DNA from: CANIZL01 sp043788645
GTDB lineage: Bacteria > Verrucomicrobiota > Verrucomicrobiia > Limisphaerales > UBA9464
Assembly: GCA_043788645.1 (NCBI GenBank)
Contig: JAYVTS010000153.1
Coordinates: 1-38,589, forward strand
DNA: 38,589 nucleotides
Direction: 5' to 3'
Shown here: piece by piece, positions 32,273-38,589 of the stretch
Layout of the letters: each line of letters begins with the position of its first letter
How positions within the stretch are numbered: the first letter of the stretch is position 1
Program-made: the position numbers and the translations under genes
Notes under the pieces: model-generated
Database searches by the model: none
What the model was told of the DNA's origin: nothing
What the model saw: the letters and a program-made list of their open reading frames with translations, nothing else

Positions 32273-34162
32273 TTAATACCGCATATCCGCCACGGTGCGG
32301 CCCGCGGGAATAAACGGAAGCACATGCTCCGTGTACGGTGTGATAACGTCTAGAATGTAAGCGGTTTTGGAGTCGAGCATTCTTTGAATCGCTCCTTTGA
32401 GATCCTTGCGATAATAGACTCGCTCGCAGGAGACCCCAAAGCTCGTGCAAACTTTGACGTAGTCGGGATACACATGGGTCCGGTCATCCGGATTGCCCAA
32501 ATAAGTGTGGCCGCGGTTACCGTCGAAAAAGTTGTCTTCCCATTGAACCACCATTCCCAGGTGTTGGTTGTTGAGAATAATCCCTTTTGCGGCAATTTTT
32601 TCGACGTGGGCGGTGGCTAATTCCTGGATGTTCATCAAGAACGAGCCGTCGCCGTCGATATCAATCACCTGTTTATGCGGCGCGGCCACTTTGGCCCCAA
32701 TCGCCGCCGGATAACCGTAACCCATCGAACCCAAACCGGCCGAGGTGATAAAGGTCCGTGGATCTTTGAACTTATACCATTGGCCCGCCCACATTTGATG
32801 CTGGCCAACGCCCGTGGTGATAATGGCGTCACCCTGAGTCAACTCATAGAGCATTTCGATGACGAGCTGCGGGATGATGATCTCATTTTCCATTCCCGGC
32901 TTGAAATGGTCACGAATATGATCGACCGACGCCACATCCTCGGGCGCCGAGTAGCGAAACGAACCTTTTTTCCGCCATTCCGCGATCTGCGCATGCCAAC
33001 GCTCGAATTTTTTCGGGACCCCACCGCGTTTTTTCTGCAACTCGCCCAGCCGCGCCAAGGCATCCTTGATGTCGCCATGGATCGCTAAGTGCGCACGCTT
33101 GTTCTTGTTATGTTCCGATTTATCGATGTCGAGATGGACGATGGTTCCATGCTTGGCGAACTCCTCGAACTTGCCCGTCACCCGGTCATCGAACCGCACG
33201 CCGAAAGCGAGCAATAAATCCGCCCCGTCTTGGAGTCGGACCATCGGTTCGGTGGGATCCGTCCGCGGCTTGAACTCGCCGCTCACTGCCCAGTTGGCGA
33301 CCGCCGAGCCATGCATTCCCAGCCATCGCATCGAAAGCGGATGCGTCTCCGGAAACCCGCCGATACCCATCAGGGTCGTGGTCACGGGAATATTCGTCGC
33401 TTCGGCGAAGGCGAGGAGTTCCTTGTGCGCGTTGCCCGTCAGTACCCCGCCGCCCACATACAACACCGGACGTTCCGCATTGGCGACGAGGCCAATCACC
33501 TCGTTCAGTGCAGTTTCGTCGGCCTTCGGCGCAGGGTTGTAACTGCGGAGTCCCTTCCGCACCTCTTCCATCGTAGGCCAAACGGGAATCACCTTGGCCT
33601 GTTGCAGATTCTTTGGGAAGTCGATGACCACCGGCCCTGGGCGACCGGTTTCGGCGATATAGAAGGCCTCCGCGACGATCCGCGGAATATCCCGGATATC
33701 GGTAATCAGATAGGAGTGTTTAACAATCGGCAGAGTCACGCCGATCATATCGGTCTCTTGGAAAGCGCCGCGCCCGATCATGGCTTGCGCGACCTGACCT
33801 GTAATGGCCACGAGCGGGGTCGAATCCATGTAGGCGTCGGCGATCGCCGTCACCAGATTTGTGGCACCGGGCCCGGACGTACCCATACACACACCGGCTT
33901 TGCCGGTCACCCGAGCGTAGCCCTCCGCGGCGAAACTCCCGCCCTGTTCGTGCCGCGGCAGAATGGTGCGGATCTTGGATTTAGTTAGCGATTGGTGAAG
34001 TTCCATACTCGCTCCACCCGGGTAAGCGAAGATGACTTCTACCCCCGCCCGTTCGAGGGCTTTAATAAAAATATCCCGTCCGAACATCGGTTCGGTGGCC
34101 ACCTCGCGTTTGGTATCGGCGGGTTTCATCGCATTGGTGCCTGCTGGTGCTGCTGTGCTCAT
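32273..34162 (-). CDS. ilvB: Acetolactate synthase large (catalytic) subunit
   Basis: Condenses two pyruvates, or pyruvate and 2-oxobutyrate, in valine/leucine/isoleucine synthesis, with ThDP, Mg and FAD. It has the catalytic Glu72 in PRHEQGG, the FAD-type 'GGG...GNAH' central domain and the ThDP motif GDGSFLMN from about 504 followed by ILNNQHLGMVVQWED. The 629 residues include about 25 extra residues before the normal start FGRDIFIKALE. The ATG at 34162 is the first possible start; later Met 12 or 26 could also serve. No ilvN (regulatory subunit) or ilvC follows; downstream is an intergenic repeat region. An attenuator lies just upstream (34201-34321). Confidence 0.97.
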   Translation of the reverse strand: MSTAAPAGTNAMKPADTKREVATEPMFGRDIFIKALERAGVEVIFAYPGGASMELHQSLTKSKIRTILPRHEQGGSFAAEGYARVTGKAGVCMGTSGPGATNLVTAIADAYMDSTPLVAITGQVAQAMIGRGAFQETDMIGVTLPIVKHSYLITDIRDIPRIVAEAFYIAETGRPGPVVIDFPKNLQQAKVIPVWPTMEEVRKGLRSYNPAPKADETALNEVIGLVANAERPVLYVGGGVLTGNAHKELLAFAEATNIPVTTTLMGIGGFPETHPLSMRWLGMHGSAVANWAVSGEFKPRTDPTEPMVRLQDGADLLLAFGVRFDDRVTGKFEEFAKHGTIVHLDIDKSEHNKNKRAHLAIHGDIKDALARLGELQKKRGGVPKKFERWHAQIAEWRKKGSFRYSAPEDVASVDHIRDHFKPGMENEIIIPQLVIEMLYELTQGDAIITTGVGQHQMWAGQWYKFKDPRTFITSAGLGSMGYGYPAAIGAKVAAPHKQVIDIDGDGSFLMNIQELATAHVEKIAAKGIILNNQHLGMVVQWEDNFFDGNRGHTYLGNPDDRTHVYPDYVKVCTSFGVSCERVYYRKDLKGAIQRMLDSKTAYILDVITPYTEHVLPFIPAGRTVADMRY

Positions 34163-34200
34163 GTGTTTGCTTTCATTCTGGGCGGCGACGACCCGGGACT

Positions 34201-34228
34201 AAAAAAATCCCACGGCCGTCGCCGTGGG
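34201..34228 (-). terminator. Terminator of the ilvB attenuator
   Basis: On the minus strand CCCACGGC (34228-34221) and GCCGTGGG (34216-34209) form a perfect 8-bp GC-rich stem with a GACG loop, then a base and seven T residues (34207-34201). It ends 38 bases before the ilvB ATG. Confidence 0.92.
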
Positions 34229-34246
34229 TTTTTGGTCAAAGCCTGT

Positions 34247-34321
34247 TCAAGCGCGACCAGTCCCCGCGGCGGATTTCCCGCCTACTACGAGGACTACTAC
34301 CAAGTGTGCGCTCCACTGCAT
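34247..34321 (-). CDS. ilvB leader peptide, 24 codons
   Basis: ATG at 34321-34319 to TGA at 34249-34247. The product starts MQWSAHLVVVLVVGG and ends in GRA. The control run Leu7-Val-Val-Val-Leu-Val-Val13 (7 of 7 residues branched-chain) includes the codons GTA GTA GTC CTC GTA GTA. A GAAGG, 13 bases upstream of the ATG, may be a ribosome binding site, and TTGACC with CTTAGT 17 bases further on is a weak promoter candidate that would put the start of the transcript almost at the ATG. Valine and leucine codons match the end products of the pathway that ilvB begins. Confidence 0.85.
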   Translation of the reverse strand: MQWSAHLVVVLVVGGKSAAGTGRA

Positions 34322-34394
34322 GGCGCAGACTAAGCCTTCAAACTGGGGATTGGTCAAGCAGCCATTGCACCGCCTGTTTTAAGACCGGATCAAC

Positions 34395-34475
34395 CCGCTG
34401 AACAGGATTGGCGCAAAAGCCGTGGTAGCCTCCATCCAGTAGATTCTGTCGATCCTGTAAATCCTGTCAAAAATG
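34395..34475. repeat. Short-period repeat 'ATCCTGTAA', family D
   Basis: Three 9-base units ATTCTGTCG, ATCCTGTAA and ATCCTGTCA lie in tandem (34442-34468), and CAGGATTG on the left side (34403-34410) is the inverted counterpart. It lies between the ilvB leader and the Ig-like protein gene. Confidence 0.65.
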
Positions 34476-34522
34476 GCAACGGTGGGCGTGCGCCGGGACT
34501 CATGGAACTTGTCCGGGCGCCC
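34474..34522 (-). terminator. Possible terminator of the secreted Ig-like protein gene
   Basis: On the minus strand GGGCGCCCGGAC (34522-34511) and GTCCCGG..GCACGCCC (34499-34484) form an imperfect GC-rich stem with an 11-base loop. A short T5 run follows a few bases later (34474-34470 region). It lies 17 bases beyond the stop of the gene. Confidence 0.45.
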
Positions 34523-34538
34523 CCCGTGCTCGATCAGC

Positions 34539-36008
34539 CTACTGGCCCAGCACACGGTAAAATCCCGTCGACCCGAAACCGGTATGATTCAAATCCAGGG
34601 TTGCGGCCGTGGCGGTTGCCGAGGCCACCTGCGTCCACGGAGTGGCGTCTCCGAGAGTTGAACGGAACTGGAGCAGGTAGGTTCGCTTCGGCACCGCGGG
34701 ATGAACGCGAAAGAGATTGGGCCCGCTCCCCACCACGTCGATGGCTTCGACGGTAAAAGGGACCACGGTTCCGCCTCCGCCGAGGGTCTGAAGTCCCAAA
34801 ATGGTGGAAGTGAGCTTCGACGCACCCGCTCGAGTGCTCGAATTGATTTGGGTGAAGGTAAACGCCTTGACCACGCTGACGGTGACCCGGTACCGGGTAT
34901 TGGCCGACAGTTTTCTGGCCGGAATGGTCACGGCAGTGGAGGTGCAATTGAGCGACAACGGACACTCAAAATCGGGGGATTCAAACACGGTATCTCCGCC
35001 ATTTTCTGACCCAATCGTTACCGTCAGCGGTTCGGTGGCAAGCCCGTTCAAAGGATCCCACCTCAAAGTGAAGGCCTCGGCAGAATTCACTACCTGAGCC
35101 TCCGCGTAGTTGCTGACATGGATGATGGGCAGAACTCGGCTCGACAAATTTACGTCAATTTCGCCCGGCAACCCCACTGGATCGCGCAACAGGAACCGAT
35201 AATTGCCACCCGGATATTTGCTTTGCAGAGCAGCGATCGAATTCGTGCTGTCCAAATAAAAAGACGACCCGAAACGGTTGGAAATCGTTAGTTGACTACC
35301 ACTTGGCAACCCAAGTTTTACTTCCGACGCGCTGCCGCCTCCCATTAAAAAGGCCACCGCAGAAAAGCTAAACGGTTCCTCGGTACCATCGACGCCAAAT
35401 TGAGGAGTCGGTACCCCTGAGTTCGTTTGATTGTAGGTGGAACTCACCGAAAGAAAAATCAGGTTCTCCGGAAGGTTGGTCGTGATGACCCCACAGCTAT
35501 TCGTCGAAATGGTGGTCGGCCCAACGGTCCCACCACCGGAATTAACTACGGAAAATTGCCCGTTTGAATGGTCGCCTGATTCCAATGGATTTCCCGCCAG
35601 ATCTTCAAAACCCACGACCGCCGGAAGAAAGGGTGGAAATCCTTCACTGGTCGGTTGGGCGACCCAAGCAATCGTCTGCCCCTTAGGCCAACCTCCAGGA
35701 TAGGTACAACTCACCGCCTTCCCGTCGGCGCTCCAGACATACTTCACTCGAGTGTCAACGATGGTGACCGGAAAAGTAATCCAGAGCACCGAAGCCTGGG
35801 GTTTCATGGCCTCATCGAAGGTTAATTGAAGGGGAGCCTCGCGAGCGATGCCGGTGGCTTCATTGGCTGGGGTCACCGCCACCAACTGGGGTGGGGTGGT
35901 GTCTTGGGCGATGGCTCGTTCCGTCCACCCGACCCACAACGTGATCCACAAGCCCAGCCAGCGCGGGGAAAATTTCAGCAAGATCATTCGAGGAATTGTC
36001 GTATTCAT
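34539..36008 (-). CDS. Secreted protein with SbsA-type Ig-like domain
   Basis: 489 residues with a signal peptide (MNTTIPRMILLKFSPRWLGLWITLWVGWTERAIA, cleavage before QDTTPP). The mature protein begins with an SbsA/Big_5 Ig-like domain: TTPPQLVAVTPANEATGIAREAPLQLTFDEAM, the family's 'P..GA.. V.....I.ITFSE.M' pattern. The middle is beta-rich and Ser/Thr/Asn-heavy with no family I know. The last 50 residues (TYLLQFRSTLGDATPW then GFYRVLGQ) are the same type of W...FYR module seen at the N-terminus of the giant protein, often at the ends of secreted verrucomicrobial proteins. The frame opens 11 codons upstream, but the ATG at 36008 begins the signal. No PEP-CTERM tail. Confidence 0.83.
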   Translation of the reverse strand: MNTTIPRMILLKFSPRWLGLWITLWVGWTERAIAQDTTPPQLVAVTPANEATGIAREAPLQLTFDEAMKPQASVLWITFPVTIVDTRVKYVWSADGKAVSCTYPGGWPKGQTIAWVAQPTSEGFPPFLPAVVGFEDLAGNPLESGDHSNGQFSVVNSGGGTVGPTTISTNSCGVITTNLPENLIFLSVSSTYNQTNSGVPTPQFGVDGTEEPFSFSAVAFLMGGGSASEVKLGLPSGSQLTISNRFGSSFYLDSTNSIAALQSKYPGGNYRFLLRDPVGLPGEIDVNLSSRVLPIIHVSNYAEAQVVNSAEAFTLRWDPLNGLATEPLTVTIGSENGGDTVFESPDFECPLSLNCTSTAVTIPARKLSANTRYRVTVSVVKAFTFTQINSSTRAGASKLTSTILGLQTLGGGGTVVPFTVEAIDVVGSGPNLFRVHPAVPKRTYLLQFRSTLGDATPWTQVASATATAATLDLNHTGFGSTGFYRVLGQ

Positions 36009-36270
36009 AATCGTCTCTCCGGCACTATTTAGTCGTTCCATTCAGGAACTCCACGTCACCCTGCCTAGCCGAGGGGCGAATGTCCAATACAGAAGGTCCG
36101 TGCTCGAATCCTGACCCCGCGGTTCTGGAACAGTGGGGCCGGGAAGCGGGCGTTATCAGAGGGCTTTCCTCCGGGCCCGGAGAGTTGGATCTCTTCGGAT
36201 GTCTCCCGCTGACTTGACGGTGTCGTTTTGCGCGACGAGGTCGATGGAAATTAAAAGGACGATGACAAAA

Positions 36271-37122
36271 TTAAGGTTCGGTGATAGCGGGCGCTTGGGT
36301 GGTCGCTAGGTTGAAGCTTCCTAGGAAATCTGCGTGACTTGCCGCTTCCTGAGTCAGGACGACGATGCGTCGAAGGGGCGCGCCTTGGAACGTATAACCA
36401 CAGGCAAAGGTCCCCGCGATGGGCACCCCTGCGGGCACTTCCTGACCATCATGGGTCTGGTGAATATCTGGATTGAATCCGATCCCCGGTTCGGCTTCTT
36501 GGGCGGCTAGGCCGAGGCGGCGGACGGCATCCAAGCAGGCAGCCCGAAATTGGGTCAACTGGTGGGCCAACGCCGGCTGGCCGCTCCGGGATCCGGCCTG
36601 AGACAACGCAAAGGTGTGGTCGAGCAAATGCACCAGGACTTGCAAGGCTTCCTGTTCGCCACGCCGAAGTTTGTCGAGTTCCAGACGGAGGGTTTGCTTT
36701 TCTTGATCGTTAAAATTCTGAAGAAATTGAGCGAATTGGGTGCGTTCTTCGGAGATTTTCGTCGTCAACGTGCGGGCCGCTTCTTCAACCTGGCCCAGAG
36801 ATTGACTGGCATGGTTGAGCTGGGCAGCGGCACTGGTTACTTGCTGACCGACCCCTTCTAAGTGCCTGATTTGGGCTAAGGTCCCGGAGAGATCGGTCCG
36901 CTCGGAGGACTGGACCGCGGCCTCATACTCCCGGAGGAACGGTCGGCACAGTAACCAAGCCCCCAAGGCGACCGACCCAACGATTCCCAGCAGCGTTGTG
37001 TTGGAGGAGCGGAGCGACCCGGTGTGGACTTGCCACGCAAGACCCAGCGCCAGCGCGACGAGTAAAAAATCGCCCAGCAAAAACGGCCATTTTGGAACTT
37101 TTGGAACGGTAACGTGAGACAT
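36271..37122 (-). CDS. Membrane-anchored coiled-coil protein with a GrpE-like C-terminal domain
   Basis: 283 residues. Two membrane helices lie near the N-terminus (PFLLGDFLLVALALGLAWQV and LLGIVGSVALGAWLLCRPFL), then a long heptad-rich coiled coil (about residues 80-180). The C-terminal part aligns with the GrpE substrate/DnaK-binding beta domain: AVRRLGL, FNPDIHQ, VPAGVPIAGTF and CGYTFQGAPLRRIVVL correspond to the 'V R.. G', 'DPN.HQ', 'V. G...G' and 'GYT..GR..R...V' of E. coli GrpE. It could be a membrane-tethered nucleotide-exchange factor for a DnaK-type chaperone; this is inference. The frame is open upstream, but the ATG at 37122 is where protein-like sequence starts; the upstream part is antisense to yggU. 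It follows yggU by 62 bases. Confidence 0.7.
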   Translation of the reverse strand: MSHVTVPKVPKWPFLLGDFLLVALALGLAWQVHTGSLRSSNTTLLGIVGSVALGAWLLCRPFLREYEAAVQSSERTDLSGTLAQIRHLEGVGQQVTSAAAQLNHASQSLGQVEEAARTLTTKISEERTQFAQFLQNFNDQEKQTLRLELDKLRRGEQEALQVLVHLLDHTFALSQAGSRSGQPALAHQLTQFRAACLDAVRRLGLAAQEAEPGIGFNPDIHQTHDGQEVPAGVPIAGTFACGYTFQGAPLRRIVVLTQEAASHADFLGSFNLATTQAPAITEP

Positions 37123-37184
37123 CCGCTGGAAGCTAGAAGCCCGGGGCGAGCCGGGCCAGTGGTTCGAGCGAGGGTCAGGAGAAA

Positions 37185-37514
37185 TTACCTTCGAGACAGG
37201 CCACCCGCCACTTGCGACGCCGTGAGCCCGACCACGGCAATCTGCTTGTGGGTGCTGGTTTGGCCCCGCCAAAGGGTCACGTTTCGCTTGGAGCACCCCA
37301 GCGTTTCGGCCAAGAAGATTAACAGCGCCTCGTTGGCCGCCGAATCGACGGGAGGTGCGGCGACTTTGATTTTGAGTTCCGAACCAAGTATTCCGGAGAT
37401 TTCCGTACGATGCGCCCGCGGTTGGGCTTTGATTGCGATCACGACGGCCCCATTTTGCTCCCGTAAGAACAGAGGAAGGCCTTTCGCCGTGGATTTTGTC
37501 GTGACCCTTACCAT
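37185..37514 (-). CDS. yggU: DUF167 (YggU) family protein
   Basis: 109 residues with the family pattern KAQPRAHRTEISGI, LKIKVAAPPVDSAANEALLIFLAE and VTLWRGQTSTHKQIAVVG. Function is unknown, though the family is often near yggT, which is the case here. Its ATG (37514) overlaps the stop of the preceding yggT-like gene (ATGGTAA), a sign of translational coupling. Confidence 0.93.
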   Translation of the reverse strand: MVRVTTKSTAKGLPLFLREQNGAVVIAIKAQPRAHRTEISGILGSELKIKVAAPPVDSAANEALLIFLAETLGCSKRNVTLWRGQTSTHKQIAVVGLTASQVAGGLSRR

Positions 37515-38398
37515 GGCAAGCTACGATAAAGCCGAGGAAGCACGCCTGCTTCAACCCACGCCGGAAGCCCCGGGAGAGAACGCTTGAGTCCAGGAAATCC
37601 GGTTCCGAGAATTCCGTACACCAGCCAGACCGAGCCCAGGACTAAGAGTGGGGGAAAGTTGACCCGACCGAAACGAGCCCACGCGAAGGGTCGAACGAGA
37701 TGGTTGCCGGTCTGTTGAATGAAATCCCAAAACGGACTGGCTCCGAAAAAAACGTAGGAATTTAGAAAATAGAGCCCGAGCACCAGAGTTAGCAGCCAGC
37801 GCCAGATCAGGATGGCGGCCAGCCCCACGACGCCCGCCTGTTGGACCAGATGCTGCCAGTTGTGCAACGTGGGAACCAAACCGCTTTGAGCCGAAATCCA
37901 GCCGAGAAATAACCAGCATAATCCCAAGACGAGCACGGGTAAGAGCAATAAAATCACCGGCGGCAGGTTGGCCCAAAGACCCAGGCTCCGGCGGATTTCG
38001 CGAGTGAGTCCGTCTTTGTCTTGAGGCGGACGATTAACCGCCGCGACCAGGCACATCGACGCAAAAAGACCGAAAAGAGTCCAGCCAAAACCCAAGAGCG
38101 AGCAGGCTAACATGCGGAGAAAATGATCGCTGCGGAACACCAGGCTGGCCGCTCCGGGGGACCAGCTCGGATTCCAATCCCAGGCCGGCCCGAACTGCCG
38201 ATACACCACCGCACGACCTAACAGCAGGGCAAAGAGCCCAATTAAATAACGGTGGCGCACTGCGGTACGGCGATCAGCGGGCTTGAGATTACCGAGCAGG
38301 GTCCCGGCCGGGCCGCTGGCTTGCACCGTGCCGATCCCGCGCCACGAGAGCCACAAGAGCAGCGCGGCGAGGTTGAGAAGAAAATCCAATACGGACAT
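37508..38398 (-). CDS. yggT: YggT-like integral membrane protein
   Basis: 296 residues with about six hydrophobic segments. The end half (LYFLNSYVFFGASPFWDFIQQTGNHLVRPF) is like the YggT domain, in which 'NPF..F....T.P.L.P.' follows a membrane helix; the first helix may be a second copy. It is longer than the typical 190-residue YggT. The ATG at 38398 begins MSVLDFLLNLAALLLW; the frame is open 59 codons upstream but that part is Arg-rich with no membrane segment and lies in the divergent promoter region. With yggU it repeats the yggT-yggU order known in other bacteria. The family has been linked to osmotic stress and to cell-division/envelope genes, without a known mechanism. Confidence 0.65.
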   Translation of the reverse strand: MSVLDFLLNLAALLLWLSWRGIGTVQASGPAGTLLGNLKPADRRTAVRHRYLIGLFALLLGRAVVYRQFGPAWDWNPSWSPGAASLVFRSDHFLRMLACSLLGFGWTLFGLFASMCLVAAVNRPPQDKDGLTREIRRSLGLWANLPPVILLLLPVLVLGLCWLFLGWISAQSGLVPTLHNWQHLVQQAGVVGLAAILIWRWLLTLVLGLYFLNSYVFFGASPFWDFIQQTGNHLVRPFAWARFGRVNFPPLLVLGSVWLVYGILGTGFPGLKRSLPGLPAWVEAGVLPRLYRSLPW

Positions 38399-38540
38399 GA
38401 GCTGTGATGCGCGGAAGGGATAGCGACAAAGCCGACCGGAGACAACCGACGGGAACCAAAATCGTTCGATTGGAAAATAATTCTGTGCCGATCTCATTCC
38501 TATTGCTGACGGGCGCCTTCGGACCTGGTAGGGTGAGGAG

Positions 38541-38589
38541 ATGAATTCCGCAGCACGTCTCAGTTCCGTGTTCACGGCGTTGGTTTGGC
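38541..38589 (+). CDS. First codons of a divergent gene (3' truncated)
   Basis: ATG at 38541 opens a frame to the window end (MNSAARLSSVFTALVW). It is preceded by a purine-rich AGGGTGAGGAG, the only strong Shine-Dalgarno-like sequence near a gene start in this window, although AGGAG abuts the ATG. The product cannot be identified from 16 residues. Confidence 0.4.
   Translation, partial: MNSAARLSSVFTALVW

Larger units (their letters stand above)
34201..34321 (-). promoter_or_regulatory. ilvB transcription attenuator (leader peptide, pause hairpin, antiterminator and terminator)
   Basis: Segment 1 GGCGG (34282-34278) pairs with CCGCC (34272-34268). Segment 2 GCCGCGGG (34270-34263) can pair at 7 of 8 positions with segment 3 CCCACGGC (34228-34221), which is also the 5' arm of the terminator. 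Segment 1 begins right after the Val/Leu codon run. Ribosome stalling at those codons would hide segment 1, free segment 2 and favour the antiterminator; normal translation to the leader stop would favour termination. This four-segment logic is established for enterobacterial ilv operons. Its operation here is inferred from sequence. Confidence 0.85.

Noticed and set aside
34324..34352. TTGACC and CTTAGT with a 17-base spacer as a promoter for the ilvB leader
   Set aside because: The -10 element matches the consensus at only 3 of 6 positions and would place the transcription start at the leader ATG; left as a remark only.
36123..36282. Minus-strand open frame just after the GrpE-like gene (hydrophobic VIVLLISIDLVAQ followed by a polar part)
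   Set aside because: Overlaps the end of the preceding gene, has no usable start codon, and no support from composition beyond a short hydrophobic run.
37123..37554. N-terminal extension of the GrpE-like frame (about 143 codons)
   Set aside because: It lies antisense or out of frame with yggU, is rich in Arg, Gly and Ser, and has no membrane or coiled-coil features; the true start is at 37122.

Overview
The window reads as about 38.6 kb of chromosome from a moderately GC-rich, diderm, heterotrophic bacterium, most likely a member of the Verrucomicrobiota (Pedosphaerales/Limisphaerales-like). This placement is an inference. It rests on very large secreted proteins carrying the 'LESS..L..W' to 'FYRAV' module typical of that phylum, a homodimeric AceE, an exosortase-associated CAAX protease-like protein, an LpxL-type lipid A acyltransferase, and several dispersed hairpin repeats between genes. 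No rRNA or tRNA gene, CRISPR array, integrase or transposase was seen. Most genes lack an obvious Shine-Dalgarno sequence and several start at GTG or TTG, so starts are less certain than usual.

Layout. 1-7.4 kb: the tail of a WecA/MraY-type glycosyl-1-phosphate transferase, a lipoate-protein ligase divergent from aceE (pyruvate dehydrogenase E1), then tmk, a DEAD-box RNA helicase and an orphan sugar-type ABC ATPase that ends in a terminator. 7.8-10.2 kb: an exosortase-associated CAAX protease-like membrane protein followed after one base by a pseudouridine synthase/23S rRNA methyltransferase fusion. 10.4-20.1 kb, all on the minus strand: an EF-hand-bearing membrane protein of unknown function, a DUF481 outer-membrane protein and a 2029-residue secreted protein (IPT/TIG, beta-helix, six PD40 propeller blades) with a 49-codon ORF overlapping its stop codon. 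20.1-20.7 kb: a gene-free stretch with hairpin repeats. 20.7-24.5 kb: argH, an adenylate kinase paired with a membrane protein, and dciA. 24.4-27.7 kb: a FecR-domain protein and a CHASE2-adenylate cyclase, separated by a strong intrinsic terminator. 27.8-32.1 kb: a ThuA-like secreted protein, an LpxL-type acyltransferase, type B L31, release factor 1 and a HAD phosphatase. 32.1-34.4 kb: ilvB. 34.5-38.6 kb: a secreted Ig-like protein, a membrane-anchored GrpE-like protein, yggU, yggT and the first codons of a divergent gene.

The strongest new signal is upstream of ilvB. A 24-codon leader ORF carries the run Leu-Val-Val-Val-Leu-Val-Val. It is followed by a perfect 8-bp GC-rich terminator with seven U residues and by a competing antiterminator pairing. 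This is a complete transcription-attenuation architecture for branched-chain amino acid control.

Functional links: lplA and aceE concern the same lipoylated complex; fecR and the cyclase look like one envelope signalling unit; L31 and RF1 are translation genes; yggT, yggU and the GrpE-like gene form a small envelope/proteostasis operon. Many of the remaining genes are housekeeping genes in one- or two-gene units.
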